A stretch of 64,000 bases of DNA. Origin: Allomyces arbusculus. Taxonomy: Eukaryota > Blastocladiomycota > Blastocladiomycetes > Blastocladiales > Blastocladiaceae. A program made the position numbers and the translations under genes. Shown piece after piece: positions 17,648 through 26,314 of the stretch. How positions within the stretch are numbered: the stretch's first letter is position 1; every line of letters begins with the position of its first letter. Location of the stretch: contig JADHYV010000022.1 of assembly GCA_027604705.1 (NCBI GenBank), positions 186,001-250,000 on the forward strand, read 5' to 3'. The notes under the pieces are model-generated. The model worked only from the letters and a program-made list of their open reading frames with translations, did no database searches and was not told the origin of the DNA.

Positions 17648-18022
17648 ATGAGTCTAATCGAAACATTTGCGGTACTTGCTGGAATTGGCGGTGCTGCTTA
17701 CATGTTGGGCGGGGCATCAAGCAAGGTTCGGATAGTTCTTCATTCTCGGCAATGGTGCGGGTACTGTCAGCGCCTGAAGCAAGCAGGGTCCTTTGAGGCC
17801 GCCTCCAAAATCGTAGAAGCTCAATCGCAAGGTAAAATTCGTTTTGAAGAGAACACGAATGCGAGTCCAGCCGAAATGGCAAAGTATGGTGTCAAAGGGT
17901 TCCCAACCATTGTGGCTGTGAACACATCCACTGGCGAGCTCATCGACATGTTTGATGATGACCGAAACGACCCCAACGGCATTGTGACATTTGCTTTTCG
18001 TGCTCTCCATCGCATCAAGTAA
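17648..18022 (+). CDS. membrane-anchored thioredoxin-like protein
   Basis: This 124-residue protein starts with a hydrophobic segment (IETFAVLAGIGGAAYMLGG, residues 4-22), followed by a thioredoxin-fold domain with the redox motif WCGYC (C37, C40) and the cis-proline loop GFPTIVA. It probably forms, reduces or isomerises disulphides at the virion or factory membrane, next in line to the Erv1-type oxidase at 37019-37567. The ATG at 17648 is used. The end overlaps the convergent gene by 8 bases. Confidence 0.85.
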   Translation: MSLIETFAVLAGIGGAAYMLGGASSKVRIVLHSRQWCGYCQRLKQAGSFEAASKIVEAQSQGKIRFEENTNASPAEMAKYGVKGFPTIVAVNTSTGELIDMFDDDRNDPNGIVTFAFRALHRIK

Positions 18023-18989
18023 TAGCAACAGTTTTATATGGGAGAACAAAAGACATGGTGGTCATTTCTGTCAATGGGAGATGTTCATCAAAAGACCATT
18101 GGTATTTGCGAAACGACGACGTCAGCCACATAAACGAAACGTCCATGTACGGTGACATGATTGCCAATCGAACGGTTTTTTCAAATTGGCATGTCATTTT
18201 GAAATGCAACTGGCCCTCGCCTAAATGATGTTCAGAGTACAAAGAAACGCAGACTTTGGCCTCTTTGTTGGACATGAATTTGAAAATGAACATGAGATAC
18301 GTTCTTGTGATAGTGCTATCTATATTGACCACCCTCGGGACGTTGATATCGATTGAAAAAGTCAGGATTCCGACCTGTGACAGCTCATTGAACTCGTTGA
18401 AAAAGTCGTGTAAATTTGTTTCAGTGTACTCTGGAGTATAATCAAGCACTCCAGACATGCTAATGTAGTTGCCATTATCAATTAAGCCGTCGTACAGATT
18501 CGTGAGGTCCTCAAAAATGTCGCTGTAGGCAATTTGGCGACCTTCGGCCAGGCTTGAAATTCGTTCGTGGACATGCTGAACCGACTGCATGAAAATCTGT
18601 TCAACATTGCGAACATAATGAAATTCGAGGGAGCGCATGTACGTAAAGTAGAAAAAGAGCTGGAGTTCGTGAACCAGGCCTTCCATCCACTGTTTCTTCA
18701 ATTTATCGAGTACGAACGTCACAATGACCTTTCTGTCAATGACCACGCTGAACCGGTGCTCAAGGGTTTCAAGCTCGCTGGTCGACATGACCATCCCAAC
18801 TGAATACCTTTCGTTTGAAGAGTACTTGCACAAAACCTGATTGTAGTGAAAAGCCGAAAAGACGTGACAGACTTTTGCCCCGTTCCCATCCATAATGTAT
18901 TTTGCGAGCAGCTCAATTTCTACTCTGGTTCGATGCAGGAATCTGGACAGAATATTGTGCTTTGGAGAAACGTTTTGTGTGACTTTCAT
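18015..18989 (-). CDS. protein resembling a worn histidine-kinase core
   Basis: The 324-residue protein is not clearly assigned. Residues 125-175 form long helices like a dimerisation region, and 195-270 follow the order of a histidine-kinase ATPase domain: a helix ending NELSQ, a strand ILTFSIDINVP, a VVNIDSTITRTYLMFIF helix where the N-box would be, then VCVSLYSE. The usual Asn of the N-box and the glycine boxes are not evident, so ATP binding is doubtful. I infer a degenerate sensor-kinase-like fold. The start codon lies in a 14-base palindrome. Confidence 0.5.
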   Translation of the reverse strand: MKVTQNVSPKHNILSRFLHRTRVEIELLAKYIMDGNGAKVCHVFSAFHYNQVLCKYSSNERYSVGMVMSTSELETLEHRFSVVIDRKVIVTFVLDKLKKQWMEGLVHELQLFFYFTYMRSLEFHYVRNVEQIFMQSVQHVHERISSLAEGRQIAYSDIFEDLTNLYDGLIDNGNYISMSGVLDYTPEYTETNLHDFFNEFNELSQVGILTFSIDINVPRVVNIDSTITRTYLMFIFKFMSNKEAKVCVSLYSEHHLGEGQLHFKMTCQFEKTVRLAIMSPYMDVSFMWLTSSFRKYQWSFDEHLPLTEMTTMSFVLPYKTVAIT

Positions 18990-19000
18990 TACATGTAATG
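18987..19000. repeat. 14-base perfect palindrome over a start codon
   Basis: CATTACATGTAATG is its own reverse complement. It overlaps the ATG of the minus-strand gene ending at 18989 and lies just past the stop of the upstream OTU gene, so it may act as a transcript-end signal or a control site. Confidence 0.4.
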
Positions 19001-19007
19001 AATAAAA

Positions 19008-19661
19008 CTATTCCATTTTCTTTATGATCAGGTCCAGGGCTCTCTCTGACACAGCCCAATGCCGTCGGTTGCGTCGGACACCAGCAATGATACCGTTTAC
19101 GTTTACCACCACGTTATCGTAGTGCTCGTCCACAAACATGAGGGGAATGTACTTGCCGCTCCGATGTTGAATCTTGGTAACCAGTACAATTTCATTGCTG
19201 CTATTGCGACTGATAACTGCAAATCCGACACCAAAGACTTTGGAAAATACACGGAGCGTGTACTCGTTGCCCCAGAGTTTTGCCGACATGGATCGAATGT
19301 CCCTGGCAATGCGTGCGCGCCGAATGTGGTACGGCTCTCCTTCTGAGAAAGAGTAGTCGTTTTCAATGGCGAACATGTCCACCACAACGTCGGGTGCTGT
19401 TTGAATGGCTTTAGACACAATGGAGCGAAGCATGGCTACATCAATGCGACCGTACCCGCCCATTCCGCGGAGCGCGTTGGCTATTGCTGTAAACTGGCAG
19501 TGTCCGTCCTTTGGTGTCGGATGCAAGGTGACGGAAACGGACTGGATTGCCTGAGTGGTCGACTGACTGGCTGCCATTACTTGACGATACGAGAATGATT
19601 TCGAGAATGCGCGTTGGATGTAAGTCATCGCACGACGTAGGAGAACGTCGTGCGCGACCAT
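19008..19661 (-). CDS. OTU-type cysteine protease
   Basis: This 217-residue protein has the OTU signature: PKDGHCQFTAIA with D52 and catalytic C55, an LWGNEYTLRVFSKVFGVGFAVI block typical of the OTU fold, and a late VDEHYDN whose His is the likely base at about residue 178. OTU proteases cut ubiquitin or ubiquitin-like chains. Giant viruses carry several; here it may strip host ubiquitin marks, which is inference. The ATG at 19661 is used, with 19628 as alternative. Confidence 0.88.
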   Translation of the reverse strand: MVAHDVLLRRAMTYIQRAFSKSFSYRQVMAASQSTTQAIQSVSVTLHPTPKDGHCQFTAIANALRGMGGYGRIDVAMLRSIVSKAIQTAPDVVVDMFAIENDYSFSEGEPYHIRRARIARDIRSMSAKLWGNEYTLRVFSKVFGVGFAVISRNSSNEIVLVTKIQHRSGKYIPLMFVDEHYDNVVVNVNGIIAGVRRNRRHWAVSERALDLIIKKME

Positions 19662-19663
19662 AA

Positions 19664-19680
19664 ACAAATTAAATTTAAAC
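19664..19680. promoter_or_regulatory. A/T promoter motif between divergent genes
   Basis: ACAAATTAAATTTAAAC lies between the OTU gene and the divergent virion-protein gene, a few bases before the OTU start and about 20 before the ATG at 19699. Confidence 0.5.
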
Positions 19681-19698
19681 GATAACTGGTATTAAACG

Positions 19699-21813
19699 AT
19701 GGACAAGGGTCGCAAGCAAGTGCTCCAACAGACATCGAGTCAACCAAATGGAGGGAATAGCATGTTTTCCGGAACGGACCTCCAGTACATGAACCAGTTT
19801 GTTGACCCAACACTGGAAAACATGTCCCCGACCCAAAAAGCCAAATTCAAGCAGTATATTGAGACAAAGCGACAGAAGCAAAAGCCATCCTCAAAACCTC
19901 ACGTTCCCGAATCTGGGGTTGCTGTCCCTCCGGTTCCTCCGGTTCCCAAACTATTTGAGCGCAAACGCAAAGTTGTCATTGATTCGCGGCACCGGAGTCT
20001 CATCCAGTATCCTGATGCAGCGGACTTTGTCATTGAACTTCCCAAGATCTTTTCCAATGTCAGCAGCATCAAGTTTGTGGCCAACATTTTTCCAAACGTG
20101 GACCAAGCCATCAACAGTGGAAACAACACGCTGCGATGGATTAACAAGGAAGACATTGACCTTGGGTTTCCAGAGTACAAGGCCACCATTACCAGTGGGT
20201 CGTACCGCACCATGGGGAATCTCCAAAGTGAAATCGAGTTGCAGGTGAACTCAATTGATTTGAAGCGGCGTGCTGGTCAGGGGATTCCACACTACTTTGT
20301 CATTCGAATGTCAGAAGATACTGACACGGTCATGTTCACGAGCATTCTGGCAAAACAGGTTCCGTCCAATGGAATCCAGACCATTCAAGGTTTTGGCCTC
20401 ATTACAGTCACCCAGCCAAACCATGGGTACAAGGACGACGAGACAATTGAACTGATTGGCATCCGAGGAACTGTCGGCGGGATTCCCTCGACCGTCCTCA
20501 ATGGCCGGGTCAAAGTTCGGGTCCTCAACAGTAATCAGTTTACTTTCGAAGTAGCGTCCATTGCAACAGCCTCTGAGGAAGCTGGTGGTTCACTCATCAA
20601 AAGTGGTCGTGAAGTTGACTGGCAGCTGATTGGGCAGTACGACGACACGATTCTTGAAGCACTTGGATTCCGCGTTGAAAACTCGAGTGTTACTTTTCCT
20701 GAAAATGCGACCCTCAGTGCATTGACATGCAAGATTACAGGCATTCAGCAAGTCGGCAAGTTTCTTCATATCATTTGCCCTGGGCATTCACTGCAGCGGC
20801 AGGACAAAATCTACCTTGGCGAGTTTGTTGTCTCACCCAGCGTTTATGACCCACCAAGAAAGGGGATTTTTGAAGTTGCTAATGTCTTGACGCCGGACGT
20901 TTTTGCCATTGAGTATACAGTCGACTCTGTGACCACCATCAAGTTTGCCTATGTAGGGACGCAGAACATTCGGTGCTACTTTCCTGACCATTCGTTCAAT
21001 CGTATCGTCGACATTCAGCAAATCGCACCCGGAACTGTAGAAGTGTCGACACTCCTTCCCCATGCACTCACAGTGGGCGACACTGTGTACATCACTGAAT
21101 CAAACTGTGAGCCGCCCATTGATGGAAAGCACATCGTGCAGAGCGTCCATGACGACACTTTCCAAATAGCGTTCAGTCAACCGCTGACGACCTCTGGTTT
21201 CAAGGGCATCACAAGTGGCGACCTCAACATTGTGTTGTACAACGTTCCCGCGTTTGGCGGATTCCGAGAGTACGATATCAACCGCGTTTACTTTACTGTC
21301 CGCGACATTATCAACAAGGATACTTTCATGTTCACAGTGCGCACTGGATTTGCGAAACAAACTGAAACGATAAATGTCGGCAACAGTGCGCGACTGCATA
21401 GCAAACTTCATGGGTGGAAAGGAACCTTTACAAACTATGACGAGAAGACAATGACGTTGTACCGCCCAGTCAATTTATCTGGGGAATCGTACAGTTACCT
21501 GACGTGCCCAAGCCTTCCAGACAGTGATGACTTTATCATGACAACTGCTTCAGGGAAAATCAAGAACATTATTGGAGTTCTTTTGTTGAACTCAAGTCCC
21601 GGGTACACGCTTTTCAACAATGCTATCGACACAACCATCACCTTTACACGGCCTGTTCAGTACCTTTCTGAACTCCATCTTCGTCACGTGAATCCAAGCG
21701 GTGCATTGCTCAACTTCAATGGTCTCAATTTCATGATGTGCCTGGAAATCACCGAGCTCAGTTATCAGTCGGAAAACATGAACATGATGTCAAACCCAGT
21801 GGTTCATATATAA
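19699..21813 (+). CDS. virion structural protein (IDSR...YP family)
   Basis: This 704-residue protein has, at about 95-140, the block VVIDSRHRSLIQYPDAADFV followed by a LPkif...vSSIKfVaniFPN segment. That is a conserved opening of virion proteins in many giant viruses. The rest is beta-rich and contains at least three copies of a module of the form H-x-L-x-x-G-D-x-V-x-I...I-x-G-x-H-x-V...F-x-I-x-F (for example PHALTVGDTVYITES), also found in the fibre protein at 27870-33938. I infer a surface or fibre-base component. Confidence 0.75.
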   Translation: MDKGRKQVLQQTSSQPNGGNSMFSGTDLQYMNQFVDPTLENMSPTQKAKFKQYIETKRQKQKPSSKPHVPESGVAVPPVPPVPKLFERKRKVVIDSRHRSLIQYPDAADFVIELPKIFSNVSSIKFVANIFPNVDQAINSGNNTLRWINKEDIDLGFPEYKATITSGSYRTMGNLQSEIELQVNSIDLKRRAGQGIPHYFVIRMSEDTDTVMFTSILAKQVPSNGIQTIQGFGLITVTQPNHGYKDDETIELIGIRGTVGGIPSTVLNGRVKVRVLNSNQFTFEVASIATASEEAGGSLIKSGREVDWQLIGQYDDTILEALGFRVENSSVTFPENATLSALTCKITGIQQVGKFLHIICPGHSLQRQDKIYLGEFVVSPSVYDPPRKGIFEVANVLTPDVFAIEYTVDSVTTIKFAYVGTQNIRCYFPDHSFNRIVDIQQIAPGTVEVSTLLPHALTVGDTVYITESNCEPPIDGKHIVQSVHDDTFQIAFSQPLTTSGFKGITSGDLNIVLYNVPAFGGFREYDINRVYFTVRDIINKDTFMFTVRTGFAKQTETINVGNSARLHSKLHGWKGTFTNYDEKTMTLYRPVNLSGESYSYLTCPSLPDSDDFIMTTASGKIKNIIGVLLLNSSPGYTLFNNAIDTTITFTRPVQYLSELHLRHVNPSGALLNFNGLNFMMCLEITELSYQSENMNMMSNPVVHI

Positions 21814-21874
21814 TCGATGACTGCCGCCGTCTCAAATACAAGAGCCCGCAAGGCCGCAAAGACTATCAGCAGCC

Positions 21875-22534
21875 ATGGAGTCGTCCCCTGTTCAGGTCAT
21901 TGCCATTTCCAAACCAGTGACTCCCGAACTTGCAGACAAGACGCCCGAGGAACTGATCAGCTATGTTGCACGAGTGAGCAACCCAAAGAACCAGCACAAC
22001 TTTGACACTGCTGAAAAACTCTTGCGCTACTGCATCCGGAACAAGCATTGGTCCATTTTCGAAACTGTTTTCATGACAATCCAAATCACCACAAGCCGTG
22101 CAATCGCCCAACAGCTTCTCCGCCACCGCTCGTTCCAATTCCAAGAATTCAGTCAGCGGTACTCTGTATCAACGGATTTTGTCAAGTATTCTGCCCGCCG
22201 CCAGGATCCCCGGAATCGTCAAAACTCGATTGACGACATGTCGCTCGAAGACAAGCAGTTTTTCCAAGACTCGCAGCAGCAAATTTGGGACCAATCTCAC
22301 AGACTGTACCAAGAAGCTCTAAGTCGGGGAATTGCTCGCGAGCAGGCTCGGTTCCTGCTGCCTCTCAATACGCAGACGACCATGTACATGACAGGTTCTG
22401 TGCGTTCGTGGCTTCACTATCTCGATGCTCGATGTGATCCATCGACGCAACTTGAACATCGCGAAATCGCGAACAAGATCATGGCGTGTTTCAAAACGCA
22501 CTTTCCAGTAATTGCAAAAGCAAAGTGGACGTGA
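21875..22534 (+). CDS. thyX: flavin-dependent thymidylate synthase ThyX
   Basis: The 219-residue protein carries the ThyX motif RHR-x7-S (RHRSFQFQEFSQRYS, R83-S93) and the usual N-terminal ARVSNPKNQ substrate region. ThyX makes dTMP from dUMP using FAD, NADPH and methylene-tetrahydrofolate. Length is normal for the family. It helps supply dTTP for genome replication. The ATG at 21875 is the first plausible start. Confidence 0.95.
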   Translation: MESSPVQVIAISKPVTPELADKTPEELISYVARVSNPKNQHNFDTAEKLLRYCIRNKHWSIFETVFMTIQITTSRAIAQQLLRHRSFQFQEFSQRYSVSTDFVKYSARRQDPRNRQNSIDDMSLEDKQFFQDSQQQIWDQSHRLYQEALSRGIAREQARFLLPLNTQTTMYMTGSVRSWLHYLDARCDPSTQLEHREIANKIMACFKTHFPVIAKAKWT

Positions 22535-22576
22535 AACACAGCCAAGATTTGATATGTTTGTGATTTTTTTTTTCGA

Positions 22577-22586
22577 GAGATACTAT
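22577..22586 (+). promoter_or_regulatory. GATACTATAA promoter-like motif
   Basis: GATACTATAA lies about 10 bases before the ATG at 22595 and matches the element before the gene at 15561. Confidence 0.4.
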
Positions 22587-22594
22587 AAACAATA

Positions 22595-23188
22595 ATGTTG
22601 GGTCCCTCATCCTTCACAACACAGCACTTCAAAGCAAACGTGTTCTCAGTTCGCACTGACCCAGAGCGCAGCTCGTCGAAGCGTGCTGGTGTGTGCCATC
22701 CCAATCTCAACTCACTGGGTGATATTTTCTCAAAGCTTCAGTGGAACGTCAATGACTACCCTGAGAATGCCAAGATTGGTGAGGGGAGTGATGCCCGTCC
22801 CATTTCAGTTCCCGAGCTCTTCCGCGAAATCTGCAGCGGTGAGTTTGTACTCTACGTGCCCCTCAACCCCGGCGCAGAAGACGTAGTTGTTCTTCAGAAG
22901 ATGTCTATCCGCAAGCGCCACATCACGATTCTCGACATTCTCCACAAAATCTGGCACTTTTACAACATCCGCACCCCTGACGTCGAAAGCATCCAGAGTC
23001 TCTTTACGTCGGCAGCAAGCAAGGATCATGCCCGCTCTCTGTTCATCCAGCACGAGCAGGGTCTGCGTCTGCTGCGCTTCCGCGACTTTTTGACGACAGA
23101 GACGGGCGCTTCCAGCCTGGAACTCAAGTCATTTGACCCGGTTCCAGGGACAATCAATGCGTTTACGGTTACGCTTGGTAGCGACTAA
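22595..23188 (+). CDS. hypothetical protein, 197 aa
   Basis: Not named. The section HITILDILHKIWHFYN near residue 110 is reminiscent of small giant-virus proteins with an ItirDVl-x-aI-y-x-FYn motif, but I cannot assign a family with certainty. It is soluble with a beta-rich N-terminal half. It is followed by a small beta-rich protein 23 bases on. Confidence 0.6.
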   Translation: MLGPSSFTTQHFKANVFSVRTDPERSSSKRAGVCHPNLNSLGDIFSKLQWNVNDYPENAKIGEGSDARPISVPELFREICSGEFVLYVPLNPGAEDVVVLQKMSIRKRHITILDILHKIWHFYNIRTPDVESIQSLFTSAASKDHARSLFIQHEQGLRLLRFRDFLTTETGASSLELKSFDPVPGTINAFTVTLGSD

Positions 23189-23211
23189 TTTTTTGACAAA
23201 CATACATAAAC

Positions 23212-23508
23212 ATGTCGTCTACAACTTATCCAGTCGTCACGCTATATGGAATCATTTCCGAAATCTATCCTGTGGATGCACGCAACATTCGAAAGGTTCT
23301 TCTGACCTACGTTTCGACCTCGACCATTGGTACTCAGGTCGGAAATCGTTGTGTTGTTGAACTTGATGCTGCAATTCCTGGAATTGCTTTGCAAAACCCC
23401 ATTACCGCCCGCGGATCGTACCAGTACTCTGTCAATGGGCGTCCAAATCTCAGTAACACAAAGGACCCCATTGGTTTTGTTCGCTACATGTCCAAAGTGT
23501 ATCGCTGA
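23212..23508 (+). CDS. small beta-rich protein
   Basis: A 98-residue protein of alternating hydrophobic residues (VVTLYGIISEIYPVDARN) that looks like a beta-sandwich or barrel. There is no Cys-rich site or membrane segment. No family is recognised; a virion role is a guess from the neighbours. A strong hairpin follows the stop. Confidence 0.6.
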   Translation: MSSTTYPVVTLYGIISEIYPVDARNIRKVLLTYVSTSTIGTQVGNRCVVELDAAIPGIALQNPITARGSYQYSVNGRPNLSNTKDPIGFVRYMSKVYR

Positions 23509-23523
23509 GCTTTTGTTGAATGT

Positions 23524-23553
23524 ATTTGAATGTACAGTTACGTACATTCAAAT
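23524..23553. terminator. 12-bp perfect hairpin after a stop codon
   Basis: ATTTGAATGTAC and GTACATTCAAAT pair perfectly around a 6-base loop, 15 bases after the stop at 23508. This is the strongest of the 3' end palindromes in the window. Confidence 0.7.
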
Positions 23554-23576
23554 TTTTATGTTTGCTTGTAATAAAC

Positions 23577-24395
23577 ATGCCCCCGCGCTGTAAGCCCAGC
23601 CACGAATTCGTAGCCCCAGCACGTAGTTGTCGGAAAACATGCACGCCAACACAAGCACGACACCCTGGAACGCATCGTTGTCGCAAGAAATGCGGGGCAA
23701 ATATGACCATCAATCCCACAAACGGCCGCTGTATCTCACAGTGCAATGACGTGACAACTGAACGGTCCGTGTGGTCCAACAAGTGCGTCAAGAAATGCAC
23801 CGGAGGAAAGGTTCGTAGTCACCTGACACGTCGCTGTGTCTCTGTCACAACAGCCAACAAACATGCAGAATTCGTGAACGTTGGTCAACCGCACGTTGCC
23901 CAAAATGTTCAGCCAGCAGTCGTCCAAGTCGCTCCTCCCCAAAACGATGACGACCTTCTTGAGCTGCTGGGTGAGAATGCAAACCAGTATGCTGACGTGT
24001 TTGCCCATGGTGCGCCTGACCAAGTCCAGGCTGCAATCCAAGCAGTGAACGCAGCAGTACCACTCTTTGATTTCCAAGCCGCGCATGCAGGAGTAGAACA
24101 CGGTGGCCCCCTTGACTTTGATTTTGCAGAACTCCTTGGAGAACAATATCTCCAACAGGCCGCCAACGCCTTGGCTCCAGATATTGCCCAGGGACAACCG
24201 GGTGCGATTGCAGCTGTGAATGAAGCTGCTCAAATTGCTCTGCAACACAGTAGTCCGGCTCGTCATGCTGGTCATCCTCATGGACTCGACAACCACAATG
24301 TCAACGACGATGACTTTGATTTTGACCAGTTTCTCAACTACAATGGTGGTAGAAAACGGAAATCATTGCGTCGGGCGAAAAAGACAGTGCGTTAG
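23577..24395 (+). CDS. Cys-rich N-terminal protein, possible virion component
   Basis: The first 100 residues hold many Cys in a repeated C-x3-C pattern (CRKTCTPTQ, CRKKCGANM, CISQCND, CVKKCTGGK), interspersed with His and Arg. Such Cys-rich modules occur in giant-virus virion proteins and are often disulphide-linked. The rest (about 272 residues in all) is rich in Ala, Gln and acidic residues, with a short basic tail (GGRKRKSLRRAKKTVR). The ATG at 23577 is used. The end overlaps the convergent gene by 4 bases. Confidence 0.65.
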   Translation: MPPRCKPSHEFVAPARSCRKTCTPTQARHPGTHRCRKKCGANMTINPTNGRCISQCNDVTTERSVWSNKCVKKCTGGKVRSHLTRRCVSVTTANKHAEFVNVGQPHVAQNVQPAVVQVAPPQNDDDLLELLGENANQYADVFAHGAPDQVQAAIQAVNAAVPLFDFQAAHAGVEHGGPLDFDFAELLGEQYLQQAANALAPDIAQGQPGAIAAVNEAAQIALQHSSPARHAGHPHGLDNHNVNDDDFDFDQFLNYNGGRKRKSLRRAKKTVR

Positions 24396-25030
24396 TCGAA
24401 TGTGACAGTATACTTGACTCGGCCATCAGTTGACGAATCTGTTCGCACAGCGGTGTATTGTGTGTCGCGCTTTTTTGACGAGCGCTTGAACGACATGCGT
24501 GCCAACCCCTGCTTTTGCACCTCGATTTTATGGCCACTCACCTCACAAGGTCCATTTTCTGCAACAGAGACGTGCTCTTTGGACAAGTACTTTTTCATTG
24601 CGCATTGGATGTCGCTGAGATTCGCTTCAATGTAATCCAGTATCCCGTATTGTATCAACCATTTGAAAAAGCACAGCTGACCCCATGTCGTGGTGATGAC
24701 CTCTGCATTGTCAAATCTGATTTGAAACTTTTCTCCGCGCCGAAACGGATCAAAAACGCTCTTTGAGACCATTTTGAGTTGCTTGCGGTAGCTCTCATAG
24801 ACGTCAATGATGTGGTCGTTGACAACACACGAGACTGGCCGAATGCGGGAAAAGTTGACTGCAAAGTACTCGAGAATGCGGAGGCTGATGTTGCTTGTGC
24901 GGTTAATGATGGGAAGAATTCGTTCAATGTTGGGTTTCTGGCCAAAAAATTCGACGAGGGACCTTTTCAGCGACTCGTCAATGTCGAAATCAACCACGCT
25001 CGCTTCAGACATATCGGCACGTGTTATCAT
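24392..25030 (-). CDS. conserved giant-virus protein (WGQLxFFKW family)
   Basis: The 212-residue protein contains YRKQLKMVSKSVFDPFRR, then TTWGQLCFFKWLIQYGILDYIE. Similar proteins with a tiGQLnFFrWai-x-n-x-vLdYi motif occur across giant viruses; the function is unknown. The ATG at 25030 is used; one at 25012 is also possible. A TTTTTAAATTTAAACACAGG motif on the minus strand, about 15-30 bases upstream, matches the recurrent promoter. Confidence 0.7.
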   Translation of the reverse strand: MITRADMSEASVVDFDIDESLKRSLVEFFGQKPNIERILPIINRTSNISLRILEYFAVNFSRIRPVSCVVNDHIIDVYESYRKQLKMVSKSVFDPFRRGEKFQIRFDNAEVITTTWGQLCFFKWLIQYGILDYIEANLSDIQCAMKKYLSKEHVSVAENGPCEVSGHKIEVQKQGLARMSFKRSSKKRDTQYTAVRTDSSTDGRVKYTVTFD

Positions 25031-25132
25031 AAGAGCGTTCCTGTGTTTAAATTTAAAAAGAAGTGCGTTTGACACGCAACTTGTAAATCCAGATTAAAAT
25101 AATTCACATAGAATAATTGACAAATCCCCAAC

Positions 25133-25750
25133 ATGGCCCTGTCACTCCAGGATATTGATGCGACCACAATTCAAGTAACCAAGCCAGAGCAATCATGTGG
25201 CACGTACCAGAGCTATCTGTTTGTGGAAGGCAAACCCGGCTACATGTTCTTCACGGTCCCAAACGTTGATCTTCATGCAGACGACCAAACTCTCCATGTC
25301 ACCAGTAACCCTTTGTCGGCCTCGGTATCGGAAATCGAAAAGGCAGTTGCCATGTACCTTCACACGCACTCTGAACGACTCTTTGACGGAAAGCGCTTTT
25401 CGCTTTCAAAGATGGAGACGACCTTGGAATCGTCCGTTTCGGGGTCCAGGACAGTGATGAGCCTTCACGACGGCTGTCACATCAAAGATCAATTTGGTTC
25501 ATCATTTTCACCGTCTCAACTGACTCAGCATCCAAAGTCCACCATTGTCTTTTGTCTGTCCGGCATCGTTTTTGCAAGCGGCAAGTGGCGACTTGAACTC
25601 GTTGTCCACCAAATCAAAATCCTCCAGGTTGCGCAGCTGGTTGAGTGGTCTATTCAAGACGCTGAGCAGGACAGTCCGGTTCCAAACCACCAAAGCACAG
25701 AAGACGCAAAGCCCAATGATGACGACCAAGACTTTTTCGAACAGATTTAA
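25133..25750 (+). CDS. hypothetical protein, 205 aa
   Basis: Not recognised. The N-terminal 170 residues look globular and beta-rich, and the last 30 are acidic and disordered (TEDAKPNDDDQDFFEQI). The next gene starts 32 bases on, in the same direction. Confidence 0.6.
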   Translation: MALSLQDIDATTIQVTKPEQSCGTYQSYLFVEGKPGYMFFTVPNVDLHADDQTLHVTSNPLSASVSEIEKAVAMYLHTHSERLFDGKRFSLSKMETTLESSVSGSRTVMSLHDGCHIKDQFGSSFSPSQLTQHPKSTIVFCLSGIVFASGKWRLELVVHQIKILQVAQLVEWSIQDAEQDSPVPNHQSTEDAKPNDDDQDFFEQI

Positions 25751-25781
25751 ACGCAGTGAACAACAACAAGTATTCAATGCC

Positions 25782-26201
25782 ATGACAGTTACGCCAGCCA
25801 AGGACGTGATTTCCGATCACTCAAGTTCGATTTCCAACGAGTCTTTGGAGGCGGAAGGACAGTCCATGCAAGAGCTGGAGCAAGATTACGAAAACGTCTC
25901 CGCGTACTTGGAATCAAACGGGGCAGTCGGGTGTTTCTTTGACAAACCATTCACTGTTGCCGAGTACTTGAAAGTGATCGAAGAGGCTTCCAAGTACCAT
26001 GACATGACCGACTGCGACAGTCTTCAGTGCAAAACAAACCACGGGGTTCCCTTTAATGACTTTGCAGTTTGGGTCCAGGCACATGAGCGCGAACTGAAAA
26101 TGACGTACGTCATTGGTTTTGCAAATCACATTGAGTGGGACCAGATGCTTGAATACATGTTTCGGCATGCACCCCGGCACTGTCAGTGGTCCTGTCTCTG
26201 A
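25782..26201 (+). CDS. hypothetical protein, 139 aa
   Basis: A short protein with a Ser/Glu-rich first 40 residues followed by a helical domain with several aromatic and Cys residues (HAPRHCQWSCL at the end). The ATG at 25782 is used because the longer open frame overlaps the preceding gene for most of its length. Confidence 0.55.
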   Translation: MTVTPAKDVISDHSSSISNESLEAEGQSMQELEQDYENVSAYLESNGAVGCFFDKPFTVAEYLKVIEEASKYHDMTDCDSLQCKTNHGVPFNDFAVWVQAHERELKMTYVIGFANHIEWDQMLEYMFRHAPRHCQWSCL

Positions 26202-26314
26202 ATCGATAAGCACGTGCATTTGAACGAGAGAACACTGGTTTATCGTTGAACGAGTAGATTATATGTTACTGTAGAAAGCCCATCTTCCTCAAGTACCCAG
26301 AATGAACAAATCTG

